From: Euryarchaeota archaeon UBA495
GTDB taxonomy: Archaea > Thermoplasmatota > Poseidoniia > Poseidoniales > Poseidoniaceae
DNA: 50,228 nucleotides
Assembly (NCBI GenBank): GCA_002496845.1
Contig: DALQ01000102.1
Span: forward strand, 63,438 to 113,665
Direction of reading: 5' to 3'
Shown: piece after piece, positions 26,029 through 34,951 of the stretch
Layout: every line of letters starts with the position of its first letter
Numbering within the stretch: the stretch's first letter is position 1
Notes under the pieces: generated by a model
What the model was told of the DNA's origin: nothing
The model's database searches: none
What the model saw: only the letters and a program-made list of their open reading frames with translations
Made by a program: the position numbers and the translations under genes

Positions 26029-27078
26029 ATGGCCAAGGAACGTGAACCCATGGCGACCAAATCCAAGCGCGCAGCAAGCAAGACGAAGAATGAAAGCACC
26101 TCCGAGGAAGACGACCTTCTGATGACGGAAGGACCCGAGGTCAAGGTCAGCATCGAAGACCTCCCAGGCGTTGGCCCCGCGACCGCAGAAAAGTTGCGCG
26201 AAGCCGGCTTCGATGAGCTCTTGGCCATCGCTGTCATGTCGCCTTCCGAACTCGCTGAGCAGGCAGAACTTGGTGAAGCGGTTGCGAGCAAAATCATTGC
26301 AGGTGCCAAGAAAATGGCCAACATCGGAGGCTTCGTCTCTGGTGGCGCCCTGCTCGACCGCCGTCGCGAGGTGCTCAAACTCTCCTCCAAGGTCCAGTCG
26401 ATTGACGACCTCCTCGGCGGCGGGTTCGAAACCCAAGCCCTTGTCGAAGTGTACGGCGCCTTTGGATCGGGCAAGACACAAATCGGCCACCAACTCGCCG
26501 TGAACTGCACCCTCCCCGTGTCGGAAGGCGGCCTTGACGGCGACATCTTCTACATCGACACCGAGGACACCTTCCGCCCTGAGCGCATCACCCAAATGGC
26601 ACGGGGCCTTGGCCTGGACCCAGACGCTGTGTTGAGCCGCATTCACGTGGCGCGAGCCTACAACTCTGCTCACCAGATTCTGCTCGTGGACGAGATCAAG
26701 CGTCTCAGCCGCGGCATGAACGTGAAGCTCATCATCGTCGATTCGCTGACCAGCCATTTCCGTGCGGAGTACATTGGCCGTGGAATGCTCGCCCAGCGCC
26801 AGCAGAAGCTCAACCGCCACCTGAAGGAACTCAAGCAAACGGCCGACATCAACAACGCGATGGTTCTGGTGACCAACCAAGTGCACTCCAAGCCCGATGC
26901 CATGTGGGGCGACCCCACCAAGCCTGTTGGTGGCCACGTGCTGGCCCACGCCAGCACCTTCCGCCTCTACCTGAGGAAGGCGAAGGGCGGCCGCCGAATC
27001 GCTCGGCTGGTCGACTCCCCCAACCTCCCTGACGGCGAGTGCATCTACCAGGTGACCGAGGAAGGCCTCCGCGACTGA
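26029..27078 (+). CDS. radA: DNA repair and recombination protein RadA
   Basis: 349 residues. Archaeal RecA/Rad51 homologue that forms filaments on single-stranded DNA and drives strand exchange. Seen: Lys/Glu-rich N-terminus, helix-hairpin-helix domain (EDLPGVGPATAEKLREAGF, about 43-62), Walker A GAFGSGKT (143-150), Walker B VKLIIVDSL, DNA-binding loop ends (SHFRAEYIGRGMLAQRQ, TNQVHSKPDAMWGDPTKPVGG) and HASTFRLYLRK. No intein. Start ATG 26029; the in-frame ATG at 26050 is less likely. Followed by ftsZ 88 bp later. Confidence 0.97.
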   Translation: MAKEREPMATKSKRAASKTKNESTSEEDDLLMTEGPEVKVSIEDLPGVGPATAEKLREAGFDELLAIAVMSPSELAEQAELGEAVASKIIAGAKKMANIGGFVSGGALLDRRREVLKLSSKVQSIDDLLGGGFETQALVEVYGAFGSGKTQIGHQLAVNCTLPVSEGGLDGDIFYIDTEDTFRPERITQMARGLGLDPDAVLSRIHVARAYNSAHQILLVDEIKRLSRGMNVKLIIVDSLTSHFRAEYIGRGMLAQRQQKLNRHLKELKQTADINNAMVLVTNQVHSKPDAMWGDPTKPVGGHVLAHASTFRLYLRKAKGGRRIARLVDSPNLPDGECIYQVTEEGLRD

Positions 27079-27166
27079 TTGGCGTCAGGACGAACCCCTG
27101 CAAAGGGGGCGCTTGGGCCCGGCTCCTAGCGGCATCTTCAAGCCTGTTTGGAGGAGCATCAGCACG

Positions 27167-28300
27167 ATGCGCCATCTCATTGAACGGGTCTTGGAATTGA
27201 CCGAGGAAGAGCAAGCGGCGCCTGTGGAAGCCCCTCCCGCAGTGGAAGGCCACGCCACGGTCGAGGAACTGCGCTCCCTGCTCGAATCGCTTCAACCACG
27301 GATCGGCGTCTATGGCGTCGGCGGAGCAGGATGCAACGCAGCCAACCGTTTGTTCGACGAAGGATTGTTTGAGAACACGTATGTCACAGGCTACGCGATC
27401 AACACCGACGCCCAAGCCTTGCTGATGTCGTCTCTGGAACAGAAGGTGCTCATCGGACGCACGGCGCGTGGCCGAGGCGCCGGCGGGGATCCAACGAAGG
27501 GCGAAGCCGCCGCCTTGGAATCAGAGATGGCTTTGCGCCAAATCACGAGCGACACCCAACTTGCGATCATCACGGCCGGCATGGGTGGAGGCTCGGGCAC
27601 GGGCGCTGCAGGTCATGTGGCTCGTTTGGCCAAGCAACAGGGCGCCCTGACCATTGCCGTGGTCACCTATCCGTTCAACTCAGAGGGCAAGCTGCGCCAG
27701 CAAAATGCGGAATGGGGCCTTGAGCGCCTTCGAGAATTCTGTGACACGATCATCGTCATTCCCAACGAACGCCTTTTGGAAATCGAGGACGTCCGTGACC
27801 TTCCATTGGCCATGGCCTTCCGTGTCGGTGACGAGTTGCTGGTTCGGTCCATCATTGGCGTGACGGAACTGCTGACCATCGACGGGATGGTCAACCTCGA
27901 CTTCGAGGATTTGCGTGCTGTTGTACAGTCCGGTCATGGCGTGGCCATGATTGGACTTGGTTCTGCGAGCGGTCCTGGCCGTGCTGAAGCAGCCACACAG
28001 GAAGCACTTCACTCGCCGTTGTTGGACCTCGACGTCTCCGATGCACGCGGCGCGCTCATCAACGTGGTCGGCGGACCCGACCTGACGCTGGGAGAAGCCG
28101 AACGCTGTGCGGAGATGATCCAACAGCAGGTCGCGCCCACCGCTCGCATCATCTGGGGGGCGGCCGTCGACGAATCGCTCGGCGACGAGCTCCGTGTCAT
28201 GTTGGTCTTGACCGGTGTGAAATCCGAACAAATTCACGGTTCGAATGAAACGCAGCAGTTGAAGGCGCTGAAAAACCGGAACATCGAGTTCGTGAACTGA
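27167..28300 (+). CDS. ftsZ: Cell division protein FtsZ
   Basis: 377 residues from ATG 27167; GGAGGA lies 11 bases upstream. Tubulin-superfamily GTPase that forms the division ring. GTP-binding GVGGAGCNAANRL (about 50-62), the tubulin signature GMGGGSGTGAA (138-148), and the catalytic T7 loop NLDFEDLRAV are all present, so it should polymerise and hydrolyse GTP. The N-terminus has an extra 45-residue Glu/Pro/Ala region. The usual conserved C-terminal tail peptide is not obvious: the protein stops soon after the tubulin-like C-domain. Tight downstream spacing (about 20 bp) links it with the AK6 gene. Confidence 0.95.
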   Translation: MRHLIERVLELTEEEQAAPVEAPPAVEGHATVEELRSLLESLQPRIGVYGVGGAGCNAANRLFDEGLFENTYVTGYAINTDAQALLMSSLEQKVLIGRTARGRGAGGDPTKGEAAALESEMALRQITSDTQLAIITAGMGGGSGTGAAGHVARLAKQQGALTIAVVTYPFNSEGKLRQQNAEWGLERLREFCDTIIVIPNERLLEIEDVRDLPLAMAFRVGDELLVRSIIGVTELLTIDGMVNLDFEDLRAVVQSGHGVAMIGLGSASGPGRAEAATQEALHSPLLDLDVSDARGALINVVGGPDLTLGEAERCAEMIQQQVAPTARIIWGAAVDESLGDELRVMLVLTGVKSEQIHGSNETQQLKALKNRNIEFVN

Positions 28301-28307
28301 CCAAGAT

Positions 28308-28313
28308 GGGAGG
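28308..28313 (+). promoter_or_regulatory. Shine-Dalgarno sequence for the AK6 gene
   Basis: GGGAGG lies 8 nt before GTG 28322 and only 2 nt before TTG 28316, so it selects the GTG as the start. It shows that genes inside operons here use Shine-Dalgarno initiation, in contrast to the leaderless starts after TATA boxes. Confidence 0.7.
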
Positions 28314-28321
28314 CATTGACC

Positions 28322-28846
28322 GTGCGTTTGGCGCTGACCGGAGCCCCCGGTACGGGCAAAACGACGTTGGCCGGCTTGCTGATGTCTGCGTACGACGTGC
28401 ATGCGGTCCGTGCATTGGCGGAGGCTTGTGGGGCTCTTGGAACGGTCGAAGATGACGGAGCCCATCCAATCGATCTCGCCCTTCTTTCCACCTACGTTGG
28501 GCGATTGGAAGGAGATGTGTTGGTGGAAGGTCATCTGAGCCATCATCTCCATCCAGACGCCGTGGTCGTCTTGCGCTGTGCCCCCTCCATCCTCAGCGAA
28601 CGCCTTCGTTTGCGGGGCTATGGTGCTTCCAAAATTCAAGCCAACACGGAATGGGAATTGCTTGGTGGGGTGCATGCCGAACTTCGTGATGCAGGGGCTG
28701 ATGTTCCGATGTTGGAACTTGATGCAACCTCGGTTGGACCCGACGCTTTGGCCGCGCAGGTCTTGGCTTGGCGTGACGGAGGATACGCTCGACAAATCGA
28801 ACCGCTCATCGATTGGCTGGCTGATCCTAACCACCTCCCATCCTGA
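28322..28846 (+). CDS. Adenylate kinase, AK6/Fap7 family
   Basis: 174 residues from GTG 28322. P-loop GAPGTGKTTL at the extreme N-terminus, the AK6 hallmark LVEGHLSHHLHPDAVVVLRC, then LSERLRLRGYGASKIQANTEWELL (the short lid). Archaeal and eukaryotic AK6/Fap7 proteins phosphorylate AMP and take part in 18S/16S rRNA maturation with uS11. The length and motif order are standard. It sits between ftsZ and a lipid-synthesis gene. Confidence 0.92.
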   Translation: MRLALTGAPGTGKTTLAGLLMSAYDVHAVRALAEACGALGTVEDDGAHPIDLALLSTYVGRLEGDVLVEGHLSHHLHPDAVVVLRCAPSILSERLRLRGYGASKIQANTEWELLGGVHAELRDAGADVPMLELDATSVGPDALAAQVLAWRDGGYARQIEPLIDWLADPNHLPS

Positions 28847-28902
28847 GGGCTGAGGCCTTTCTTGACCGATGCGCTCATGTGACGTCGTGGTGGAGGCGTG
28901 CC

Positions 28903-29604
28903 ATGGCCTTGGAGCAACTTCGCAGCCGTTGGGAGCGAGCCCTCCCTCCGCTCATTCGTCGTCTTGACGGAATTTCCGTCGACGCCCTGACCTGGTCAGC
29001 CCTCCCTGTAGGAATCGGCGGTGCCTACCTCATGGCCACGGCCACCTACGACCAGCAAGGCGCTCTGATGTTGATCGGTGGAGCGGCCCTGATGGCGCTG
29101 GCCATGCTGATCGATGGTTTGGACGGAGCCGTCGCCCGCGCCAGGGGGGAAGTGAGCCGGTGGGGCGACATGCTCGACCACACCATCGACCGTCTCCTCG
29201 ATGCGACATGGGTCCTCGCCCTGGCGCTCAACCCTGTGTTTTGCGGGCAACCCTCGTTTGGGTGGACAGCGGCATGGTTTACCCTCCTCGGCTCATACAT
29301 GGGCACCCAAGCCCAAGCGGTGACCGGGTTGAGGAATTACCGCGGCTTTAGCAGGGCGGATCGCATGGTGTTGACGCTCGTCAGTTTGGTGGTGACCGCC
29401 GCCCTGATTCCTTTCGATGCAGCCATCTTCGGGACCGTTGACGTCCTTGGTGGCGTGCCGATCACCGCGATGAGCATCATGGTCCTCATCTCCATGCTTG
29501 GTGGCGTCTGGACCTTCTTGACGCGTTTCCGTCAAGCAGCCGGCGACGTCCGTCGAATGGATGCTGAGGACCCGCTCCCACAACCCAACGCCTCGGACGA
29601 GTGA
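28903..29604 (+). CDS. CDP-alcohol phosphatidyltransferase (archaeal phospholipid synthesis)
   Basis: 233 residues from ATG 28903, which has GGTGGAGG seven bases upstream; a GTG at 28879 is less likely. The diagnostic motif D-G-x2-A-R-x8-G-x3-D-x3-D is present (DGAVARARGEVSRWGDMLDHTID, about residues 70-92). Five to six membrane helices. These enzymes join a CDP-activated archaeol to a polar alcohol such as serine, glycerol phosphate or inositol phosphate; the alcohol cannot be told from the sequence. Follows AK6 by 56 bp. Confidence 0.9.
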   Translation: MALEQLRSRWERALPPLIRRLDGISVDALTWSALPVGIGGAYLMATATYDQQGALMLIGGAALMALAMLIDGLDGAVARARGEVSRWGDMLDHTIDRLLDATWVLALALNPVFCGQPSFGWTAAWFTLLGSYMGTQAQAVTGLRNYRGFSRADRMVLTLVSLVVTAALIPFDAAIFGTVDVLGGVPITAMSIMVLISMLGGVWTFLTRFRQAAGDVRRMDAEDPLPQPNASDE

Positions 29605-29650
29605 CGCGGGTCTCAGGTCGGGCCAAATGACCTGCCGTGTTGAGAAGCCC

Positions 29651-29658
29651 TCATAACC
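29651..29658 (+). promoter_or_regulatory. TATA-box-like element for the 1089-residue surface protein
   Basis: TCATAACC is centred about 26 nt before ATG 29680, with no Shine-Dalgarno at that ATG. This agrees with a leaderless mRNA and favours ATG 29680 over the in-frame ATG at 29692. Confidence 0.45.
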
Positions 29659-29679
29659 ACCGAGTGGCACGTTTCAGCG

Positions 29680-32600
29680 ATGGGTGGCGACATGCACGTG
29701 AGAAACCGTTCCGCAACGGCCTCAGGACTCGTCCTGTTGTTTTTGATGTCCACGCTGTTGGTGGTCTCGCCAACGGCGATGGCTGACCCCAACGTGGACC
29801 AGATGTCCTGGTACCAAGCACAGGGCCTCAGTGCTGCGTTCGACCCCCAGACCGAAGTGACCACCATCACGTGGGACAACATCGACGAATTCGACAACAG
29901 GATGGCTGAATTGCTTGATGCCACGTACTCCGTGTACCGTCACGAAGGCCCCCTCAACAGCAACACCCTGGCCGAAGCTGACCTTGTGGCCACGGTCGAA
30001 GCATGTGCGGACACCATCGGTGGCGGTGGCGGGACCAACTACCTCAACTGCCGTTCGTCTTCCATCCACCCAGGTCACGTCATCGAGTACCCCGTCCCTC
30101 CTGGCGAGAACGCCTTCGTGAACTACACCGTGACCACCCAAATGGGCAACGGAACGGTCTACGCGATGTTCCTCCCCGGTGATTCGGTCACCGTCGTCGG
30201 TGTGCAAGAGTCCACCCAAGCCATCCGCACGCCCTACAACTTGGCCGGTTCCTTTGACCGCGTGACTTCGACGACGACCCTGACGTGGGTTCCCTACCAC
30301 ATCCTTCCTGGAGGAGACGTGATCCCCACCGAGGGGCCAGATGCGGCCACCATTCTCGTCTACCGCTCGGAAGACATGCCGATCACCCGTTCGAACATCA
30401 CCACGATGCTGATCACGAACCAAGCCCAACTCATCGCCAACCTGAGCGCAGAAACGAGCACCTACGACGTGTCCATCAACGCAGGCACACAGCGTTCTGC
30501 CTACTACGCCATTTCCTACTACCTGCCAAACTGGAACGGCCCAGCGTTCGACTACGTCGACTTCCGATTCCTGTCCAACAACGCGATGACAGAATCCATT
30601 CTTGAGGACAACACGCCCCCTGCCTCACCTGTCGGCGTCAGCGCGAACTTCCAAAGCGACGTCAACAACGGCACCGCCGTCACCTGGATCTACTGGGAAG
30701 ACGCGCTCGGTGAAGTCAGCGAATCCTACCAGATTTACATGTCTGGAAACAGTTTCTCCACCATTGAAGATCCAAACGTGACGCTTGTTGGTACGGTGAC
30801 TGAGGACGTCGAAGCCTTCGCATACACCCTTCCAACCGGACGGTTTGGCTCCGCCCACTACTGCGTGGTGACGGTCGATTCGTTCGGTGTGTACAACGCT
30901 GGCACAACGTCCAACAGCTGCACAGGCGCTGTGTACGAGGACGCCTTCTCCAGTTGGATCAAGGAACCCACGTTGGTCGAAGCGGCCTACTTGGGCCAGA
31001 GCACGACGCAAGTCACCTGGGTCGATCAACTTGGCATCACAGGCGAGCGCTACCACATTTGGCATGCAAACGATCGGCTGAATGGTGCGGAATTCATTGA
31101 GAACCAGACAATCACGTGGCTCGGAACTGTTGACGAGGGCGTTGGCGTGTTCAACGTCACCGTCCCAACTGGTATGGACCGCGACGACTCGTTCTACTAC
31201 GTCACGAGCGAGGCCTTGTACGGGCACCTCACTGGACCGGCGATGTACACTGGGTTGGTGCAAAACGTCGCTGGCCCGATTTACGAGGACACCAAGTCGC
31301 CCCGTTCCCCCGACATCACGACCGTCGAGGTCTTCGGTGACGAATTGTTGGCCCGCATCACGTGGATCAACGAGGACACCGAATTCGGTGAGCGTTACTA
31401 CATCTATCGGCACTTTGGCGAGCCCTTTGCGGAGAGCGTGGTGTCGAACCTCACCGACGAGGGCTGGGAATACATGTTCGGGCCAATCGAGGAAGGCAAC
31501 GGTCTGACCTTGGTCAGTGACGTTGCGGTGGAACCGGGATTGGACCGGGAGGTCTACTACGCGGTCATCACCGAAGACGCCTACGGCAACGTGAACCCCA
31601 CCATCTTCGAAGGGGACAACACCAAGCGTGTCTTGGAGGACACGTTGGCCCCGGACATCGAACTCACCATGATCGACGCGACAGGGGCGCCCCACAATTC
31701 CCCCTCCCTCGTCTCAGGCGACTACTCGATGCTGGTGTCTCTGAGTCAGGACATCGGCGATGCGCCTGTGCCCACCATCACCATCTCGAGTGCAGACGGC
31801 ACCGCCATCACCTCTGAAAACGCCATCATGAGCATGATTCAGGACAACTTGAACAACCCCGACAAGGGCCCTGTGTTTTCCATTGACTTCGCCATCCAAT
31901 CAACGACCGCACCCGGTGCACTCGGCATCGTTGTTGACGTGCAGGACGCTTCGGCCAACACCAACCAGTTGCAGAGCGTGGACCAATGGTTCGTTGACGC
32001 GCAATCCCCGCAAGTGACGGTCTTCTCCCCGTCGTCTTCGACGGACGAGGACGGTTCGAAGTACCTCTACGGAAACGAGGTCACCGTCACCGCCAGCGCC
32101 ACGGATGACGTTCGAATCGACCGGATGCAATACAAGATCACCTACAACCTCGACGGAGAGACCCTGTCGCTGCCTTGGACCGACACCGAGGACATCACTT
32201 GGATGGACGACAACAAAACTGCGGTGATGTCGATGTCGATTCCCTCAGGGAACTTCGCCATTGGCAGGCATCAGGTCGGTGTTCAAGCGGTCGATGCTGC
32301 AGGCAACGTTCGCTCGAAGACCGTGGTGTTCACCATCGATTACTGCAACCACAAGGCGGACGGAACCACGCAGTGCGTCTATGAGAACGAGGTGGCAGGC
32401 ATACCTGACCCGGTGGAAGTGTTCCCGGGCGCCACCGACCCTCCATACGTGATCATCTGGGGTCTTGCGGGACTTCTGCTGCTGACCATGGTCGCCGCTT
32501 TCATGGTGGTCATCACCAGCATGCGGAGCCCCAAGGCCAAGAAGAAGGGCGACGGGGACGATGACGCCGATGATGATTGGATGTCCGAGTTCATTGGAAC

Positions 32601-32949
32601 GTCACAGGACCTCGACATGGCAGCCATCACCGGCACCGAGGCCAAGAAGGAGCCAGAGTCAGAGCGCAAGAGCCTGGACGATGACGACGATGAAGACGAT
32701 CCGTTCGCGGTCAACAAGCCCACGCAAAAGCGCCGTCGCCGCAAGTCTTCGGAACCTGAAGAGGACGAGGATGAAGACGACGATGACGAAGAGGACGGCT
32801 TCATGGAAGCCCTCGAAGAGGCGAAGCCGAAGAAGCGTTCACCGCCCCGAAAGCGCCGCACGGTCTCGAAGTCCTCCGACGGCGATGGAGCGCCAAAGCG
32901 GCGAACACCGCCGAAGCGTCGCGCCGTCAAGCGAAAGAGCGAGGACTGA
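29680..32949 (+). CDS. Large surface protein with fibronectin-III-like repeats, one membrane helix and a charged cytoplasmic tail
   Basis: 1089 residues. Signal peptide (SGLVLLFLMSTLLVVSPTAMA-DP), then about four repeats of 100-130 residues with the shape 'ITW..(E/D)..GE.Y.IY ... VTVPTG...YYVT..D.YG', separated by 'EDT.(S/A)P' linkers, typical of Ig/FN3-type domains. Two further Ig-like domains follow (about 690-890). A helix at about 923-945 spans the membrane. The tail (946-1089) is striking: alternating Asp/Glu runs and Lys/Arg-Pro runs, ending KRRAVKRKSED. The outside part probably binds or forms the cell surface; the tail could contact nucleic acid or a basic/acidic partner inside. Not a named family. 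Confidence 0.82.
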   Translation: MGGDMHVRNRSATASGLVLLFLMSTLLVVSPTAMADPNVDQMSWYQAQGLSAAFDPQTEVTTITWDNIDEFDNRMAELLDATYSVYRHEGPLNSNTLAEADLVATVEACADTIGGGGGTNYLNCRSSSIHPGHVIEYPVPPGENAFVNYTVTTQMGNGTVYAMFLPGDSVTVVGVQESTQAIRTPYNLAGSFDRVTSTTTLTWVPYHILPGGDVIPTEGPDAATILVYRSEDMPITRSNITTMLITNQAQLIANLSAETSTYDVSINAGTQRSAYYAISYYLPNWNGPAFDYVDFRFLSNNAMTESILEDNTPPASPVGVSANFQSDVNNGTAVTWIYWEDALGEVSESYQIYMSGNSFSTIEDPNVTLVGTVTEDVEAFAYTLPTGRFGSAHYCVVTVDSFGVYNAGTTSNSCTGAVYEDAFSSWIKEPTLVEAAYLGQSTTQVTWVDQLGITGERYHIWHANDRLNGAEFIENQTITWLGTVDEGVGVFNVTVPTGMDRDDSFYYVTSEALYGHLTGPAMYTGLVQNVAGPIYEDTKSPRSPDITTVEVFGDELLARITWINEDTEFGERYYIYRHFGEPFAESVVSNLTDEGWEYMFGPIEEGNGLTLVSDVAVEPGLDREVYYAVITEDAYGNVNPTIFEGDNTKRVLEDTLAPDIELTMIDATGAPHNSPSLVSGDYSMLVSLSQDIGDAPVPTITISSADGTAITSENAIMSMIQDNLNNPDKGPVFSIDFAIQSTTAPGALGIVVDVQDASANTNQLQSVDQWFVDAQSPQVTVFSPSSSTDEDGSKYLYGNEVTVTASATDDVRIDRMQYKITYNLDGETLSLPWTDTEDITWMDDNKTAVMSMSIPSGNFAIGRHQVGVQAVDAAGNVRSKTVVFTIDYCNHKADGTTQCVYENEVAGIPDPVEVFPGATDPPYVIIWGLAGLLLLTMVAAFMVVITSMRSPKAKKKGDGDDDADDDWMSEFIGTSQDLDMAAITGTEAKKEPESERKSLDDDDDEDDPFAVNKPTQKRRRRKSSEPEEDEDEDDDDEEDGFMEALEEAKPKKRSPPRKRRTVSKSSDGDGAPKRRTPPKRRAVKRKSED

Positions 32950-32978
32950 TTCCTCCATCTTCCGCGGAGTGGTGAAGG

Positions 32979-33530
32979 GTGACGGACCGTCGATGGCTCA
33001 ACGTGGCCCTTGCTTGTGGTCTTGTTCTGCTCCTGCTTGCCGGCTTGGGGCGCGTGGGGTATTCCACGGAAGGCACGTTCAACGACATTCCCGCTCCACC
33101 CTCGGACGACCGCATCGTCTTCGCCTCTGATCCACTTCCTGAACATCCTGCACCTGCCCTGTTTCGCGTCCAGACCACCGTGACGTGGGACCGAGACGAC
33201 GTGTGGGTGGCGGTCGTGGATCAGGCCGAGTGGGAACGCTGCAAGGACGCTCCCGCCTCCTCCTTCTTCGGCATCTGCACTTCCAACGACCTGAGGGCCG
33301 AGGTGCTGGGGACTCCTGGCACCGGCGAGGAGGGCCTCGTGTGGAACGTCACCGAAGGGGTGCATTGGGCCGGGTACGGCAGTGTGGGCACACCCTCAGG
33401 GGCCACGCTTGACTTGGCATGGGAAGCAGACGTGCAGTTGGCCGGTGCGCCAACGGCCTTGCTGATGCTCATTGGGGTTGCTTTGATCCTGTACGGCCGT
33501 CCAAGGCGTGCTCATTCCACGCCGTCGTAA
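32979..33530 (+). CDS. Small membrane protein with extracytoplasmic domain
   Basis: 183 residues from GTG 32979 (MTDRRWLNVALAC). An N-terminal helix (VALACGLVLLLLAGLGRVG), an exposed domain of about 120 residues with a possible disulfide (RCKDAP and FGICTS), and a C-terminal helix (APTALLMLIGVALILYG) followed by Arg-rich end. Starts 29 bp after the large surface protein and is likely in its operon. The 3' end overlaps the convergent amidohydrolase by 19 bp. Not recognised. Confidence 0.68.
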   Translation: MTDRRWLNVALACGLVLLLLAGLGRVGYSTEGTFNDIPAPPSDDRIVFASDPLPEHPAPALFRVQTTVTWDRDDVWVAVVDQAEWERCKDAPASSFFGICTSNDLRAEVLGTPGTGEEGLVWNVTEGVHWAGYGSVGTPSGATLDLAWEADVQLAGAPTALLMLIGVALILYGRPRRAHSTPS

Positions 33531-34798
33531 TACGATTGAACGGCCTCGTTCAACGCACGTGCTGCAGCCCGCTCGTCAATGGCCAACGTTGCTCCATCGC
33601 GACGAAGCGCACGCCCTTCCACCCAGACGTCGAGGCAATCCGCCCCGTTGAAGACCAAGTTCGCCAGATGGCGGTTGTCGGAACGGCCACGTGGATGCAT
33701 TCGAATGTCGTCGAGGTTCCATGTCACCCAATCCTGGCTTTCCTGGGTGGCCATGGCGAAGGCCTGTTGTGCGGTCATCATCGTTGCATCCCAGTGGTCA
33801 TGGCGTTGCACGAGACTGGCCAAGCGGGCTTCCGCCAACAGGTTGAGCCCAGAACCTGAGGAGGCTGCGCCGTCGGTTCCAAGGCGCACGTTCACACCTG
33901 CTTCGAGATATGGCGGCAAAGAAAGTGTGCCACCGCACGCGAGTTTCATGTTCGATGATGGGCAGTGCACGGCGGTGGATCCGGCTTCGGCCATCATTCG
34001 AATTTCCCTTTTCTTCACCCATGAGGCGTGTGCGAGAACGGTCCCTTCGTTGAGCACACCAAGATGATGGAGGTGTTCAACGGGGTAATGCCCGGTTCGA
34101 GCATGGCAGTCTGCAACCTCTTTTCTGGTCTCACTGACGTGGATGTGAATCCGAGCATCATGGCGTTCAGCCACTTCCCCTGCTTTGAGCAGGGTCTCGT
34201 CTGAACACAAGTAGACCGAATGGGCAGCGATGGCATACTGCACGCGGTCATCGGCGTCGTTGGTGGCCAGCAAGCGCTCCAGGTCGCGCAAGGCCGCTTC
34301 TGCGCTGTCGTGCGAGGGCAAGGCGCGGTCGGAGATCGGACCGCCGACCAGACCGCGCATACCGGCGTCGTTCAGCACGCTCCCTGTGACTTCAGGATGG
34401 AAATACATGTCCGCAGCAAAGGTGCATCCGGTGCGCAACAATTCTGCTGCAGCCGCGCGAGCTCCTGTTTCGACGTACATCGGGTTGAGACGGGCTTCGG
34501 TGGGAAAGATGGCTTCTTCGAGCCATCGGTGCAACGGGTACCCGTCTGAGAAATCCCGAGCGTTGAGTTGCATGGCGAGGTGCGTGTGCCAGTTTTGCAA
34601 ACTCCGGGTGATGAGGCGGTCACGACCGTCGATGGTCTCGACCACGTCCTCATCGCCACGCGACGTGGTCCACCGTCCGTCCGGGTGCAACAGCACGTCG
34701 CCACGGTGGAAGCGTTGCTCGTCGTCGACCAGCACCGTGTCCGTGTATCGGACCGGGTCGTCGGGCACCGCCATGGACTTCCGAGCCCGCGCGTCCAC
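33512..34798 (-). CDS. Amidohydrolase, SAH/MTA/5'-deoxyadenosine deaminase-like
   Basis: 428 residues, metal-dependent hydrolase of the TrzA/MtaD group. Ligands in order: NWHTHLAM (HxH), HIHVSETRKE (His), VLAHASWV (His), and GTDGAASSGSGLN (Asp). The block SLQNWHTH ... TDGAAS is usual for deaminases of adenosyl compounds, so it may recycle S-adenosylhomocysteine or 5'-deoxyadenosine, as in methanogens (DadD). Substrate is an inference. ATG 34774 (MAVPDDPVRY) is an alternative start. tRNA-Thr lies 33 bp upstream on the same strand. Confidence 0.87.
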   Translation of the reverse strand: MDARARKSMAVPDDPVRYTDTVLVDDEQRFHRGDVLLHPDGRWTTSRGDEDVVETIDGRDRLITRSLQNWHTHLAMQLNARDFSDGYPLHRWLEEAIFPTEARLNPMYVETGARAAAAELLRTGCTFAADMYFHPEVTGSVLNDAGMRGLVGGPISDRALPSHDSAEAALRDLERLLATNDADDRVQYAIAAHSVYLCSDETLLKAGEVAERHDARIHIHVSETRKEVADCHARTGHYPVEHLHHLGVLNEGTVLAHASWVKKREIRMMAEAGSTAVHCPSSNMKLACGGTLSLPPYLEAGVNVRLGTDGAASSGSGLNLLAEARLASLVQRHDHWDATMMTAQQAFAMATQESQDWVTWNLDDIRMHPRGRSDNRHLANLVFNGADCLDVWVEGRALRRDGATLAIDERAAARALNEAVQSYYDGVE

Positions 34799-34830
34799 AT
34801 GAAGCGTCGCCTTCGGTCAGGCGTGCGAGG

Positions 34831-34903
34831 AGCCAACGGGGGGACTCGAACCCCCGACCTCCTGATTACGAATCAGGTGCTCTACCAGCTAAGCTACGTT
34901 GGC
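34831..34903 (-). tRNA. tRNA-Thr (CGT)
   Basis: Cloverleaf on the minus strand: acceptor GCCAACG with CGTTGGC, D-arm GCTTAGCTGGTAGAGC, anticodon stem CCTGA/TCAGG with loop TTCGTAA (anticodon CGT at 34870-34868), T-arm GGGGG-TTCGAGT-CCCCC. Discriminator is U and CCA is not encoded, as is normal for archaeal threonine tRNA. It reads codon ACG. No intron. Confidence 0.95.
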
Positions 34904-34928
34904 GCGAGCCGAGGGGTGCACCTCTCGG

Positions 34929-34935
34929 TCATAAG
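34929..34935 (-). promoter_or_regulatory. TATA-box-like element for tRNA-Thr
   Basis: On the minus strand, GCCTTATGACC lies with its centre about 29 nt upstream of the tRNA 5' end (34903), in the gap after pgk. The distance fits an archaeal promoter whose start site is a few bases before the tRNA. Confidence 0.55.
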
Positions 34936-34951
34936 GCGAGCGGTGCGCGTT

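Noticed and set aside
32650..32949. Low-complexity GA-rich region as a recent repeat expansion
   Set aside because: It is in frame with the surface protein and encodes the charged tail with mixed codons, so no simple DNA repeat is needed to explain it.
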